Shown here: positions 33,024 through 44,901 of the stretch, piece after piece
How the letters are laid out: every line of letters begins with the position of its first letter
Position numbering within the stretch: position 1 is the first letter of the stretch
From: Gnetum montanum
Taxonomy: Eukaryota > Streptophyta > Gnetopsida > Gnetales > Gnetaceae
Length of the DNA: 64,000 nucleotides
Reading direction: 5' to 3'
NCBI GenBank assembly: GCA_015680685.1
Contig: MNCI01017497.1
Location: 593,357 to 657,356 of the forward strand
Made by a program: the position numbers and the translations under genes
Notes under the pieces: generated by a model
Told to the model about the DNA's origin: nothing
Databases searched by the model: none
What the model saw: the letters and a program-made list of their open reading frames with translations, nothing else

Positions 33024-33660
33024 ACTAGCATATAGAAGAATTTCTTACTTAAACAAATCAATATCCACTTTAATCATATATCAAATTCTATAAAAACCAC
33101 TAACTACAACTAGGGTTTCAGTATGCTTGATTGATCCAATTTGAGAGATAATATCCCTTTCAATTTTTTCAAAAATTAATGGAAAATTCGATGATTTAAC
33201 AAAATAAGGAACCTTTTGAAATTCAGGATATGTTGGATTAAAAAAGGGAGTCTAGTTTTGAATAATCAATAAAGCATAACGATGATTGAAGATATTGATA
33301 TCAAGGGCCTTAGAAACCATCATTGAATCAACAAATTCTACCAAGAAAAATGAGTTTGATAAATAACAAGTATGGATAACATCTAAACCTTGATCTTTGC
33401 AATCAAATTTAAATGACTCAAAAAACTTGAGGAATAAGATAAATAACTTAGAATTTGCATGAAAACATATATTCTAGAAATTTCATGACTAATAGATTTA
33501 TAGAAATCATTATGTAATTTGTAGAATGGAAAAGAAGCTGTGGTTTTTCTTGAAGGATCACTTAGTGAATCTAGCGACATTGCATATAATATCAATAGTA
33601 TGGCAAAAGATCAACAAAATTTCAAACGTTGGGTTTGTAGAATTTGAAGTTTTTAAGTTT
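33024..33660 (-). mobile_element. LINE (family 1) segment 4: ORF1-like remnant
   Basis: The minus strand reads SLSDPSRKTTASFPFYKL near 33560, NHRYALLI near 33280, then VPYFVKSSNFPLIFEKIERD, reminiscent of the DUF4283-type N-terminal part of plant LINE ORF1 (VWVRLPxLPLxxW and EAIGxxIG). Similarity is weak, and the assignment leans on position upstream of the endonuclease. The 5' end of the LINE is not defined. Confidence 0.45.
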
Positions 33661-34449
33661 AGCCCCAAGTTATTTCTCATAGTCACGCTAAACCTACCTA
33701 AATAAACTATATGAATTAGGGGTAAATATTGTTAAAACAAAATATTGGTTTTCAACATTCCCATATAACCAAGTTCCATTGATGTATAAAAAATATTAAA
33801 ATTATTTCAAGAGATATTTTTTAGCATGCTACAAGTTAATCATCATCATCATCTTGGTGGCTTTATCCCATCTATGATAGACTAATGTTAAGATAGGCAA
33901 ATATTTGATGATGATGTAATATGGCCAACTATTTGCTTGGTGCTCCAAGTCACACCTATGAATCCTAGTATATAAAATTATTGTAAGAAAGGGAGTATTG
34001 GAACTTGAAATTTTTTTTTAAACAATATTTACTCCAAGACATATAGTTAAATTAAAACTTTGTAACTTAGCATTATCCACCAAAATTGAACTCATCACTT
34101 AAGCTTCCACATCAAGAGTAGAACCCATAACTTTTGGAGTTTCCAAATCAAATATCTTACCACTAGGCTAATAGGATTATCACCCACATACTCAATGCTC
34201 ATCCTACCAAGGTGGGATCTTAGGAGAGTTGGAGGATGAGCAAATCTAACCTCTTTCAAGTAGCTCTGCCTAAGCTCAAACCTAAGTCCTATGACTTCAG
34301 AAATGAGCACCTTACCATCACTTCAAGTGGTATTCCCTACCACTAAGCTAATACCTTCCTTCATTGTATGAAGCTTTTTCTAGCAAATAATAACCTTTTA
34401 ACCTCTTAGAGATATACTAGCCAAGAATCTTAATACCAAGCATTGCATA
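33661..34449. other. region without a recognised gene
   Basis: AT-rich sequence; it may include the LINE 5' UTR. The short frame at 34095-34310 shows no family motif. Confidence 0.5.
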
Positions 34450-34802
34450 CTAGAATTGAACCCTTTATTACGAACTACAGCCGCACCTTCAAGTCACTCC
34501 CACTCACGAGCCCTACCGTTGCCATTCCTCCTCGCGGTTAAGGTAAAGACTTCAATTACCAAATCAAAAATTTTATCACTATAGTTAAATAAATAAAGAG
34601 TCCAAGGAAGTGCGAGGCCTTCATTCAATTTTCGTGATCGATGAGGCAAGCACAGGTGAAGCAGAGGAACCGCGGAGTTTGGTAACAAGTAAAGGATACG
34701 TGGAATCGGCTTTCCCGGTCCAGACCAGACGAAGGCGCACGCAGAAGCACAAACACAAGGACAACGGGAGGGATAAGTGGAACGTTTTCTGCCTTTTGTC
34801 GT
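34450..34802 (+). promoter_or_regulatory. upstream region and 5' UTR of the Man1/Src1-like gene
   Basis: Base composition changes here from AT-rich repeat DNA to a GC-richer, purine-biased leader (34600-34800). No TATA box stands out. The assignment rests on position. Confidence 0.4.
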
Positions 34803-35109
34803 ATGATGGCATCCTCCGCCTCCTCCAATGTTCCTCCTTCCTTGTCCATCAAAAATGCTTCAGATTGCCTTCCTAAGCCTTCTCCTCATCCTCCGAAACC
34901 GAAGCGTTCCAGACGAAAGAAGCGTGACAACAAAGATTTCAATTTGCAAGTGCCAAGTAGAGATCAATTCATTCAAATGGCTGGGGTTATCGCTGTGGCG
35001 CTTCTTGTTGCTGCCTCTCTTAATCGCGCTGTCAAATGGTCGAGCTTATACTTTGGACGCTTCTGTGATTCAGAGTCAGAATCAGATTCGTCTTACCAAC
35101 ATCCCTCTC
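34803..35109 (+). CDS. Man1/Src1 C-terminal-domain protein, exon 1 (N-terminus and transmembrane segment)
   Basis: ATG 34803 (or 34806) opens 102 codons plus one base before a perfect donor GTAAGT at 35110. The protein starts with a Ser/Pro-rich, strongly basic segment (KPKRSRRKKRDNK, a possible nuclear localisation signal), then a transmembrane stretch (FIQMAGVIAVALLVAASL, residues about 58-75) and the word FCDSESES. Plant Man1-Src1p C-terminal-domain proteins, presumed inner-nuclear-membrane proteins, have this order. Splicing to 51625 in phase 1 gives Gln-Ser-Cys at the join, keeping the frame. No stops or odd codons occur, unlike every mobile element around it. Function in plants is inferred from the family. 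Confidence 0.72.
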
Positions 35110-36350
35110 GTAAGTAAATGAGACGTACGGCTTTTAAGTCCAATATCAAATTCATGGTGCACAGTATCATGGCACTATGCCTTGCCTTCCTGGTTTTTAT
35201 TTTTCTTTACTTCGTATGCTGGTCTTTCTGGTTATTCATGCTCAACTTGTATTTTTTGGAACATAGTAGGGACTTGAAGTCGCGACACTTGGAGAAAGTA
35301 AAGTAGTAAACACTGGGAAATTTGCTTTCACTTTGTTTTCTCGTCCCAATTATATATAATGTACAAACATTTTGACATCAAATAAAAATTCAAGCACAAT
35401 GCCAAACCATCGTAGAGAATCATTTAGTGTCGAAGCATGTCTTTCTAGGAATGACCTTGGAAAACCCTAAAAATCCAAATATTATGTGGCTAAACTCATA
35501 ATATGACTTATTTTACAATCCTTGACAACCGATCTAAGACAGTTTTCCGAGCTCGATTGTTGATCATCATTAATTCTGACAGACTCATCTGGGATATCAT
35601 CCTGATGAAATACTCTGTTGTTTGAGTATGCTTATGTGAGCATGTAAGTTGCATCCTTTACCAAGCGGATAACACGTTAATCATCATGGGAAGTATGCCT
35701 ATTTTACCTTACGCGAAGCGCAACTATGAACTTTGAATGTCAATTCCTGTCCTTAATCCTCACCAGCCTCAGTAAAAGTAAGTGACAAACCCAAGACTTC
35801 CAGTTAAAAAAAAAGTGTAATTACACTCGGTCACTGGAACAATTTTTAAGAATCCGTCTTCTAGAAATCATAGTAGCTTACATAACATCTCTGAAATAAG
35901 TGTTCTTGCCAATCTTCTTTGTTGCAGGCTCATAAAGTGAAAAGAAAATCAAAAGGATGCACAATAGTCTGTAATATGAAAACAATGAAGTTGAGTGTTG
36001 ATTTCACTATCCCAAAATGACAAATATACCTTCTATCATCAACTGGAATCACAATCAGCAAATAATTTAAATAAGAGTTTTAGAAGCTAGCTAGAACTGG
36101 CTTCAAAGCTATCATATTAATTTTCAAATTATTAGTTGCATTTGGGAAACATCTGTAAAAGATATAATACTTTCAGTTGGCACACACATACTGCAGCTGC
36201 TGAACATTGTCTACATTGGTTGTTGATGTTAATTATGAACATTATTTCTCTTTTATTTATGTATGAAAACATTCACTGTTATCTCCTATTGGTGGAAACT
36301 TTTTTTACCTGAATAATTTTGAAAGTAGATGCTCCTTTAAGTGTATGTTG

Positions 36351-36810
36351 TGTTAAGTTTTGTGATCGAGAAGACCACAAGGTCCAAGGAAACAAACCGT
36401 AAATTATGTTGATATAAGTTAACATAAGAATGTTGAAGTTTGACTACACCACAACAAAATAAACACTACGGCGTTGACTTTAACATGTTGTGTATACCTG
36501 GAATAGTGTAGAACATAGTCAGAGGTATAAGTCCAAGTGACTTGTAGATCTTGTGTGTTGTTCATGATACCTAGACATGAATGTTCAAGAGTATATATAG
36601 CTACAGCCTTACAAAAAAATGCCATGACACTCCAAAGAAGGATATGCTGATTAGTTAATAATTAACTTGCAAATAATTAACATAAATAATTTACTAAGCA
36701 TAGAGAATATACATCACCGTGAGAACATATATATAAACTCATGGTGTTATTTTATATAGACCAAATTGTGAATGTTGAGCTTGATAGAATATACTAAATC
36801 CTTAATACCA
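36351..36810 (-). repeat. 3' LTR of element A
   Basis: On the plus strand it runs TGTTAAGTTTTGTGATCGAG to CCTTAATACCA; it aligns throughout with 44902-45331 (for example CAAGGTCCAAGGAAACA, ACATGTTGTGTATAC). Confidence 0.88.
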
Positions 36811-37319
36811 CCTTTCAGTTTAACATTCTTAAACCAAATGTACATTACTATCTAATGAAACATTCCATGATTTAAGAGAGTTATTAATAAACAAATAAAT
36901 TTTCTTGAACTTTCTCCATGATACAATAAGAATCAAGAATTTAATTCACTGCTAACAGCTGTAGAGTAACTAGCTTAGTTATATATTTATAATATATATC
37001 TATAATTTGGTTGAGAGAATCTTGCAAATGTTGAATTGAATTTTACTTCATCTACTTGGTTATAAAAATTACCCAGGTGGCCATTTAACCACATTCAATA
37101 TATTCAATAACTATTTTGGTTAGATCATTGTGATTGCATGTGGAGAAGGATAATTAGTTCTAAGTTTGTTAATAAATCTTGTGTTGCAAAACATTTTTGA
37201 ATTCTCATGGATTGTTGTTTTCTATGCATGCTTCCCTTGTGTGAATTTTGTCCGTAATGCATTGAAATACCGAGACATGAACATAGAAATCATGGATTCT
37301 CTTGAAACATATATGTTGG

Positions 37320-37455
37320 CATTATGGATGAAAATATTATTTAGTGTTACCAATTGGTTCCCCTAGAGCATTAAGGATGGAACATTATTTAGCATTACCT
37401 AGAGGTTCCCTTAGAGTGTTATGGACAAAATATTATTAGCATTACTGATTTGCGA
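37320..37455 (+). repeat. degenerate ~50-bp repeats, related to 10220-10580
   Basis: Three units built on ATTATGGATG, TATTATTTAGTGTTACC and GGTTCCCCTAGAG. A neighbouring segment at 36970-37160 also matches 10120-10165 and 10620-10720, though the modules are in a different order. Confidence 0.6.
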
Positions 37456-37847
37456 TTGGTAGTTGGCCTCTTGGCCAAAACTAGCTTTATTGAAATTCTT
37501 TATAAAAATCATTTCAAGTGAGCATTGTTTGGTTTAAGGAAACAATACTATTCTTGATTACTAAAGTAAGAAATAAGATAGTATCATGGCAGCGAGCATT
37601 TTTCCGTTCCTAGAACTATATACATTTTAATTATTTTGGCCTTAAAGTTATTTTGAAGTGTCAGAAAGAACGGCTAGAGATTTAGGGGTCTTATATCTCT
37701 CAAAATATAATAAAACAAGTATAAAATATAAATTATCAAAAAAGGAAATATACTTTTCATGGAAATAAAATAAAAAATAAACTTCACTGTCAACCATGAG
37801 GGTATCTAAATAATAAAATCCAAGCATGAAAATTTTCCAAATAAATG

Positions 37848-38540
37848 CCATCACTTAGCAAATGAGTTTATATCTGCATTCAGCAAATTATCAAACATGC
37901 TAACCAATGACTCTCCTTTAGACATAGAAGCTGTATCCTTCACAACAGAGTCAGATGTAGGTTCTTCACTTGATGGTGGTGGCTCGCTGGTAGTAGCACT
38001 TGATTGCTTCTGATTGATGCTGGGTTTCTTGAGGATATTTTCTTTGATTTCATTATATACTCCTTGTAATAGCGGTGGACTCATGGTGAGAATAGTTAGT
38101 AAGTCATGATCCACCTCAGAAAATGAACATAACAGTTCTTTATAATGGGTAATAAAATCTTCAGTGACTACTTAATTTTGTAATTTCCTCACCCTGGCAT
38201 TAAGTCTTTCCTTCTTCTCATTAAAAGCTTTTACCATACCAGAATTCTTCATCTTCAGTTCAACTATCTTCTTTTGGGCTCTTTCCAAATCCTGCAAAAG
38301 GGTGGAGGTTCTTTTTTTCCATGTAGACTTTTCACCTTCAAACTCCATTATTCTCATTGTCAACTTTTGAACTTGATTTACTAGTTCAAGATCACTGCTG
38401 GATATTGCAGTGATTCTTGTTCATTTTAGGCCTTTTAGCTCATTAGCTTGATTACATGTAACTTTTTAAGCCTTAGCCGCCTACTTCCTCTACTTATCAA
38501 ATGCTCTAGCATATTTCTTCTTGTGTTCATATGCTTATTT
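37848..38540 (-). pseudogene. coiled-coil protein remnant of LTR element A (C-terminal part)
   Basis: One minus-strand frame, with an in-frame TAA after KLQN and TAG stops further upstream, encodes a Lys/Glu-rich coiled coil (LTMRIMEFEGEKSTWKKRTS, QDLERAQKKIVELKMKN) followed by DHDLLTILTMSPPLLQGVYN and a low-complexity Ser/Pro/Glu stretch ending MFDNLLNADINSFAK. I do not recognise the family with certainty. Position near the 3' LTR suggests the C-terminus of a gag-like or plant-transposon-like structural protein. Confidence 0.5.
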
Positions 38541-39613
38541 TAAGTCTTGATTTAAACTTTTGTGGTATGGAGCCTACCTCAATAGATTCCAAAAGGACCC
38601 ATTCCACAAGCTTCCTAAGCAAAACTCAGCTTAGAAAACTAGAACAACACAATAAAATAAAGAAAATCTCCCTTTTATCAAGAAACCTCCCAAAATGTAG
38701 AGAAATACATCAATGATGAGGAGCCAAGCTCAACTCACAACTCTCCCAAGGATCTTAGAGGCCACACATGTCCCTTCTCAATCTTCAATTGCTCACAATG
38801 GAGCTAAAGCTCAAGACAAGACACTTATAAGAGATTCTCTTAACCTCTCAAGAGCTCTCGCTTGCCTCTCACTCAAACTCTTCTTGCACAAGCTCTCTCC
38901 TTGCACAAGATCATAAAAGACCAGCCTTTCCTCTTGGGACTAGCCTTCTCCTTGAGACTAACATGTTTCCTTTGATTAGCCTAATTAGTGTTAGGCCTTT
39001 GATGCTGTTTTATAGCTTCTTGGTGTGACATTCTATCTTCTCTCTAGTTTAGCATTCAATTTGATGTTTGTTAAAATTCGCATGAGACATCTTGGATAAG
39101 TAGGAGATGTCAGAGGAGACATTTTGGAATTGGTGGAGACGTCTCTTCTACTAGGGCCAAAAATAAAGATGCTTGTTTTGAGGGTTGGAACCTCCAGATG
39201 CCTTCAAACAAGTTCCCATAGACCCCTAAACTTCCTAAACTCATCAAAATGAGCCCAAAACATCCCCAAACATGCCAAAACACCTAGGAATCATCATCAA
39301 CAAGGTCAACACAAAAAGACATACATTAACAAGTTACACTCATCCAAGATGCGTTGAGGATTACACAAGGGCTAGGTGATGTCCTCATCATCTTGTTTTG
39401 TGTTAGAGCATCATAGAAAATTTGTTTGTTTTTATTTAGCATTGTTCTAAAGGCCTTGGCCTTAAAGTAGTAACCTATTGTGGTGTAATTTAGAATCATT
39501 AAATCATAAACGAGATCATTACTGACCACAATGGGATAGGACTTGGTTAGTTGATTGATGTCCTTAGTAACCATGACTTGCTTGTTGTTGGATAGTTGTC
39601 TTTATCAACTTTT
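38541..39613. other. internal sequence of element A without clear coding content
   Basis: It includes a CT-rich stretch (38700-38910) and repeated GAGACATCTTGG / GGAGACGTCTC words at 39090-39160. A minus-strand 82-codon frame at 39326-39574 has no motif I recognise. Confidence 0.4.
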
Positions 39614-40491
39614 NNNNNNNNNNNNNNNNNNNNNNNNNNNNNNNNNNNNNNNNNNNNNNNNNNNNNNNNNNNNNNNNNNNNNNNNNNNNNNNNNNNNNNN
39701 NNNNNNNNNNNNNNNNNNNNNNNNNNNNNNNNNNNNNNNNNNNNNNNNNNNNNNNNNNNNNNNNNNNNNNNNNNNNNNNNNNNNNNNNNNNNNNNNNNNN
39801 NNNNNNNNNNNNNNNNNNNNNNNNNNNNNNNNNNNNNNNNNNNNNNNNNNNNNNNNNNNNNNNNNNNNNNNNNNNNNNNNNNNNNNNNNNNNNNNNNNNN
39901 NNNNNNNNNNNNNNNNNNNNNNNNNNNNNNNNNNNNNNNNNNNNNNNNNNNNNNNNNNNNNNNNNNNNNNNNNNNNNNNNNNNNNNNNNNNNNNNNNNNN
40001 NNNNNNNNNNNNNNNNNNNNNNNNNNNNNNNNNNNNNNNNNNNNNNNNNNNNNNNNNNNNNNNNNNNNNNNNNNNNNNNNNNNNNNNNNNNNNNNNNNNN
40101 NNNNNNNNNNNNNNNNNNNNNNNNNNNNNNNNNNNNNNNNNNNNNNNNNNNNNNNNNNNNNNNNNNNNNNNNNNNNNNNNNNNNNNNNNNNNNNNNNNNN
40201 NNNNNNNNNNNNNNNNNNNNNNNNNNNNNNNNNNNNNNNNNNNNNNNNNNNNNNNNNNNNNNNNNNNNNNNNNNNNNNNNNNNNNNNNNNNNNNNNNNNN
40301 NNNNNNNNNNNNNNNNNNNNNNNNNNNNNNNNNNNNNNNNNNNNNNNNNNNNNNNNNNNNNNNNNNNNNNNNNNNNNNNNNNNNNNNNNNNNNNNNNNNN
40401 NNNNNNNNNNNNNNNNNNNNNNNNNNNNNNNNNNNNNNNNNNNNNNNNNNNNNNNNNNNNNNNNNNNNNNNNNNNNNNNNNNNNNNNNNNN
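39614..40491. other. assembly gap (N x 878)
   Basis: Unsequenced. It hides the 5' boundary of the nested LINE and part of element A. Confidence 1.
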
Positions 40492-43470
40492 ACTGTGGGG
40501 TCTCTCGTCCCCTAGAAGGGGTTTGCGGTAGGGGGACCCTCTTTCACCTTTGCTCTTTATCATTGCTATGGACTTATTGAAGTACTATTGCAAGGTTGCA
40601 AGGGTGGGGGGCCTGAGGATTGCTAGGGTGGAGTGTCTGGCTGAACACTACGCCGATGACACGATGCTAATCAGTCGGGCTGGGGTCCCACAGGCACTAG
40701 GCATTAACCAAGTAGTTACATGGATGGCAGATGAGCTGGGTTTGGTGATAAACCGTGAGAAGTCCTCTGCACACTTCCTTAACATCGACATTCCTTAACG
40801 TTGACATGCGGGTTAAGAGTTGGGTCATGCAAATTTTGGGGGTTTCCTTTGGGATGGCCTAGGACTCCTATTTGGGCATTTTGTTGTTTGCATGGGGACG
40901 TTGTGTGGCTTGGGGGACGATCCTGGCAAAAATTGAAAGTCGGATAGGACATTGGGCAAATCGATTCCTTACCTGAAAAGGATGGCTGGTGTTGGCATTG
41001 GGGGTGCTTGTGGCAATAGCACGTTTTGTGGCCGCTATTGCTTGCCACCCCCCTGGCGGGCCATGATCCAGGCCATTAACTGGCATGTTCGTAATTTCGT
41101 GTGGTCGGGAGGTAGATGGGGGGTGCAAATTGCACTTAGTCGGTTGGGATTGGATTGCATGCCCTTGGGCCATGGTGGGCCTGGGTGTTTCCAAATTCAC
41201 GGATGAAATGACACTTGGATAGCAACGCTTGCTTTTACAATTCACTTGCCAAGGTGCGGAGACGGTCCAATGGATATAGATAATGAATGGCAAGTATGTC
41301 ACGTGGTAGATGTGGGCACACGATTTGAGGCCGTGGTGAATAGTTTGCACCCATGCACAATGCATGTAACTGTGGAGGTGGTTGGATTGCAAGCCACACT
41401 AGCTTTTATTTGCTATTTATTTGTCGGTGCCAGGATGGACGCAGGTTTGGCAAGGGCGATTGCTCGAAAAAATTAAAGTCTTCCTGTGGCTCCTCAAGAG
41501 CAATGCCCTGCCCGTTTAGACGAATTTAAGGAGGCACGACCTCGTTATTGATGCCAACTACCCTCTCTGGGAGGATGAACTTGAAATTGTCACACACTTT
41601 GCTTTTTAGTGCCCTTACATGCACACCAGGTGGCACCCAATGGGATGGGCTCCTCCTTTTTTGCTCTTGAGAAATTCCAAGGCCATGTTACTTTTATGGA
41701 AGGCTTGGAAAACCTAGAATCATAAAGTCTTCCGCTAGCATTGCTTGCCCCCCCTGTGTAGGTGGCCTTATGGGCTAAAAGAGCGTGGGCAGAAATCGTG
41801 GCAGCAAGACCTATGAACTTGAATGTGTGGTGTTTCGAGTGAATATCGAGCTTTGGGGGATGGTGGAATGCTGTGGTTGGGACCTTATCCTCCTGCAGTT
41901 GGTGGGTGACCTAGCCATCCTTGACGATGCCTTTTTTACCAACTGGCGGGATAACTGGATGAATTTTTGTGGCGTCGAAATTATCCTAACAGAGATAGCG
42001 ATTGCTAAGTATATGGGGGCCTAGGAAGAGGGCGAAATTATTTTGCCCACTACCCAAGGGTTGCAGGATGCTAACATGTTCTTTATTGGGCCAGTGCCAT
42101 GCATGTAGAGTTGGTAGGTGCCCAAATCCGCTTTGCCACTGGTCTGGGCTCAGGTTGCTGAGTTGGTTGACTAGTTCTTTGTCCAATCTGGCAATGGGTC
42201 CAAGCTTCAGGGCACACACTTTGTGTTCCTAAAATGCTTGAAGTTGGGAACTAGGGTTAACCTACCCAACTTTTTTTTGGTTGTCTTACAACAACAGAAG
42301 AGGGGGCACCACTCTGGGCTTATTTTGGCCCTTTCTGGCTCTTTGGCGGGGGGCGGCGAGGGAGCGGTTGGTGTTGGAACCATTTGGGCCTCTTGGGTTG
42401 CATCGGTTAGGGGTGGGCCCGTCTGATCCCTTTGGGTCCTCCCGGTTAGGGGCTGGTGTAATGCCTATAGTGGTGTATACTCGGAAGTGGGCTAGTCGCT
42501 TTGAGCCCTATGGCGGTGGTAGATGCTTTTCTGTTGGAGGAGTCTGGGCATGATGTGCTATGGGCTAAGGAGCTTCATTGTGTGGTGGACGAGGCAATGG
42601 CCATAGCTCGGGCTGAAGAGAGATAGGCTTGGGAGGCTAGGTGGGAGGAAACCCTCGATCAGGCACAGGCTGACCTGGAAACTCGCTTCTAGGAGTGAGA
42701 GCAAGAGTTGCTTTGGCAGCATACCTTGATGGTGGAGGTCGCCCAGGTGTTGTAGGAGGAGGTCGCTTGCAGAGAGCGTGAAAGGACAAAGTGGGTGCAA
42801 CAGGCTCGGGAGTAGGAATAGGAAAGGCAAAGACAAAGGTAGCTGGACCGGGTGCATGAGTAGAGTGTGTGATAGTGGCAGCGGGATGGGAAATGCCCAT
42901 TTGTTGTGTTGGGCATAAATTGTGGATGCTTGTGGGGGGTGCTTCGGTGACACATCCACTATACGTCCGCACGTTTCCACCTGGACGTGTGGACTTCGGC
43001 TGAGGAATGGGGCTGTCGGGAGGCGGCCATGCAAGCAATTCAGCAGGTGGCCAATTTCGTGGACTCTAAGCTACATCGCAATACATTGGATATCCTCCAC
43101 ACTCTCGAGCAACCGCATTATGCTTGCCATGGGCTATTTGGACTATCGTAGTTTCCCTCCTATGGGTTGGGGTGTTGTTCCCGTTGCTTCTTGTTGGCTG
43201 ATTTGGCCTTGTTTTGTGATACAAGTCTATGGCGTTTGGGTGTGGGGATTGGGGCTTAGTGTTTACCCCCTTTCCCCTATTTTCTTGATGGTCTGCCTTT
43301 TGGGGTCTGTTGGGTCTGGCCAGAGGTGGCTGGCCTTGGGTCGGGGAGGTCTATCTCCCCCAGTTCGCGGTTTAGTCCGGGTTGGCCACCTTTGGTGGCT
43401 CCGATTTGTATTTTTAGTTTCTTTTACAGTAATTTAATTTAATCCCGAACATTCGCTCAAAAAAAAAAAC
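40492..43470 (+). mobile_element. LINE family 2, copy A, nested in element A
   Basis: Right after the gap the plus strand reads RGLR (then TAG for Gln), GDPLSPLLFIIAMDLL and EHYADDTMLISRAGV, motifs B and C of an L1-type RT with the catalytic YADD intact, then DELGLVINREKSSAHFLNID. RT-thumb and zinc-binding text continues in shifting frames to about 41650. An extra coding-like segment follows (42000-42870), then a 3' UTR ending CATTCGCTC and a short poly(A) (43459-43469). The copy at 58356-61533 has the same layout. Confidence 0.85.
42190..42870 (+). pseudogene. conserved ORF-like segment downstream of the RT, LINE copy A
   Basis: One frame near 42190-42350 reads GTHFVFLKCLKLGTRVNLPN followed by FFLVVLQQQKRGHHSGL. 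Copy B at about 60408-60600 reads GVHFAFLWC, INLPHFFLDLLQ and HLGVFLALWRL in the same order. Further on (42600-42850) a Glu/Gln/Arg-rich coiled-coil text (AWEARWEETLDQAQADLETR) carries TAG stops at Gln positions; copy B has its counterpart near 60810-61000. The module is not part of textbook plant LINEs. I do not recognise its function; FFL..LQ resembles structural (gag-like) proteins of plant non-autonomous elements. Confidence 0.6.
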
Positions 43471-44889
43471 ATTATTCTCAAACTTATGATGGTGGAGAAT
43501 CATACTTACTGTGGATAGTGATAGGTAGTCACTCTCATGCACATCCCACCCTTCCATCTGAATTTCTTCAAGCTGCTTTAGCAAAGGTATCTCTATGATA
43601 ATCTACTCTTCTTTAAAAAATGCTTCAACAAATAATTTCAACGATGAATCTTTATCTCTGGTTTTCAGCACAATGACATCATACAACCTGGAGTATTGAA
43701 ATACTCTCACAAAAGTGGTAACTAAGTAACTAGATGAAAAATGTGGCAAAGAAGAATGATAGTACCTAAATGCTTGAGTTGTCAGTCCTTAAGGATGGAT
43801 AGTGAATTAACATGATTAATCTCCTTCGTTGTGGTGTAAAGCAGGTTCAACAAAGGCCAAGAGATGGAATTCTTATTATCTTTGATACATACCCAATAGG
43901 CAATGAATTCTACTTGGCCAAAGTATGGCATCTTTAACCGTGAAGTTGAGACTTTGGCAGTGGCGGTGGTGCAAGCCTTGTTCTAGTCTTCTTTACTTAC
44001 AAAACACTCAACCAGTTGATTCCTTGAAAATGTAACTTAGTTGCAAAGTTGGTCTTCACCATCTAAAAGCAAAATTCAAATGAAATAAAAATGGTGATAT
44101 TGTACACTGACCCTTGGTCCTAGATATCTGACATACTCCTCCCTGGTTGGTGACAAGTTGAAGCTTTGTGACTTGTTTGCACTGCTTTATAATGAGCTGA
44201 CATGGTAGAATGGACCTTTATTTTCTTTGGCTTCTTCCTTGTGGCAGAGGATGATGCCTCACAGTGGGAAGACCCACTGGTAGCGCTGGTGATGGTGACT
44301 CAGTAATTTCATGATCTAAAGATTTCAGTGTAGGCATCTTGGTGTTGTGCTTTCTGTTTGATGTACTCTACAACTATCCTCACCTTTGCTACCACAGGGC
44401 ATTTTGACTAATAGCTGTCATGGAAGCTATGAGATTAAGGGTTTCAGAGAGTTTTCGCTAAGAACATCAAAAGATGAAGATCTTGCACAATTAAATCATC
44501 CACCTAAGCCAGAAATACTCAAAGATAAATGAGTTTGAGATCTTAATAACCTCAAATAATTCAAAGTTTCCACAAAATTTTGTATTTCAACTAAAACCCA
44601 AAATCACACATTGTTCTTTCATGAAATTTGCAAAAATTCTAATGGTAACTCATTACCAAACTTACCTTGTGCAATCTAAATGTTGTAATTGCAAATTGAA
44701 AATGGACAATAGCAAGATTCACAATTTCTCGAGTGTTTGTGGTTCTGCGCAATTGCTTATGGTTTTGCAAAAGAATGAAATGAAAATTTATGGTTTAGAG
44801 ATATATATCTACCGTAGCATTTATTACACCTACTTACCGCAACACCGTGTTAAACTCCATGGGATAATTATTGAGATCAATATAAACAT
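43471..44889 (-). mobile_element. 5' internal region of element A, heavily decayed
   Basis: Sequence between the LINE poly(A) and the PBS. Minus-strand text such as FATKLHFQGINWLSVL and FGQVEFIAYW looks protein-derived but is broken by stops. I cannot assign a family. Confidence 0.4.
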
Positions 44890-44901
44890 GCTCTGATACC
44901 A
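44890..44901 (-). other. primer-binding site of element A (initiator tRNA-Met)
   Basis: Minus-strand TGGTATCAGAGC, a perfect match to the copia-type PBS, directly downstream of the 5' LTR. Confidence 0.92.

Noticed and set aside
10120-37160. The repeats at 10.1-10.7 kb and 37.0-37.5 kb as LTRs of one 27-kb element
   Set aside because: Modules are in different order, no PBS or PPT adjoins them, and one copy lies inside element A.
38560-39060. CT-rich stretch as a nested LTR
   Set aside because: No paired copy, PBS or target duplication found in the window.
39547-40580. Very long open frames on both strands across 39547-40580
   Set aside because: They span the 878-base N gap; the open frame is an artefact of untranslated Ns.
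40868-41392. 174-codon minus-strand open frame
   Set aside because: Antisense to the RT thumb region of LINE copy A; no motif of its own.
42558-43038. Minus-strand open frames of 133-158 codons rich in Pro/Ser/Leu
   Set aside because: They are antisense to the coiled-coil segment of LINE copy A; composition reflects the opposite strand.
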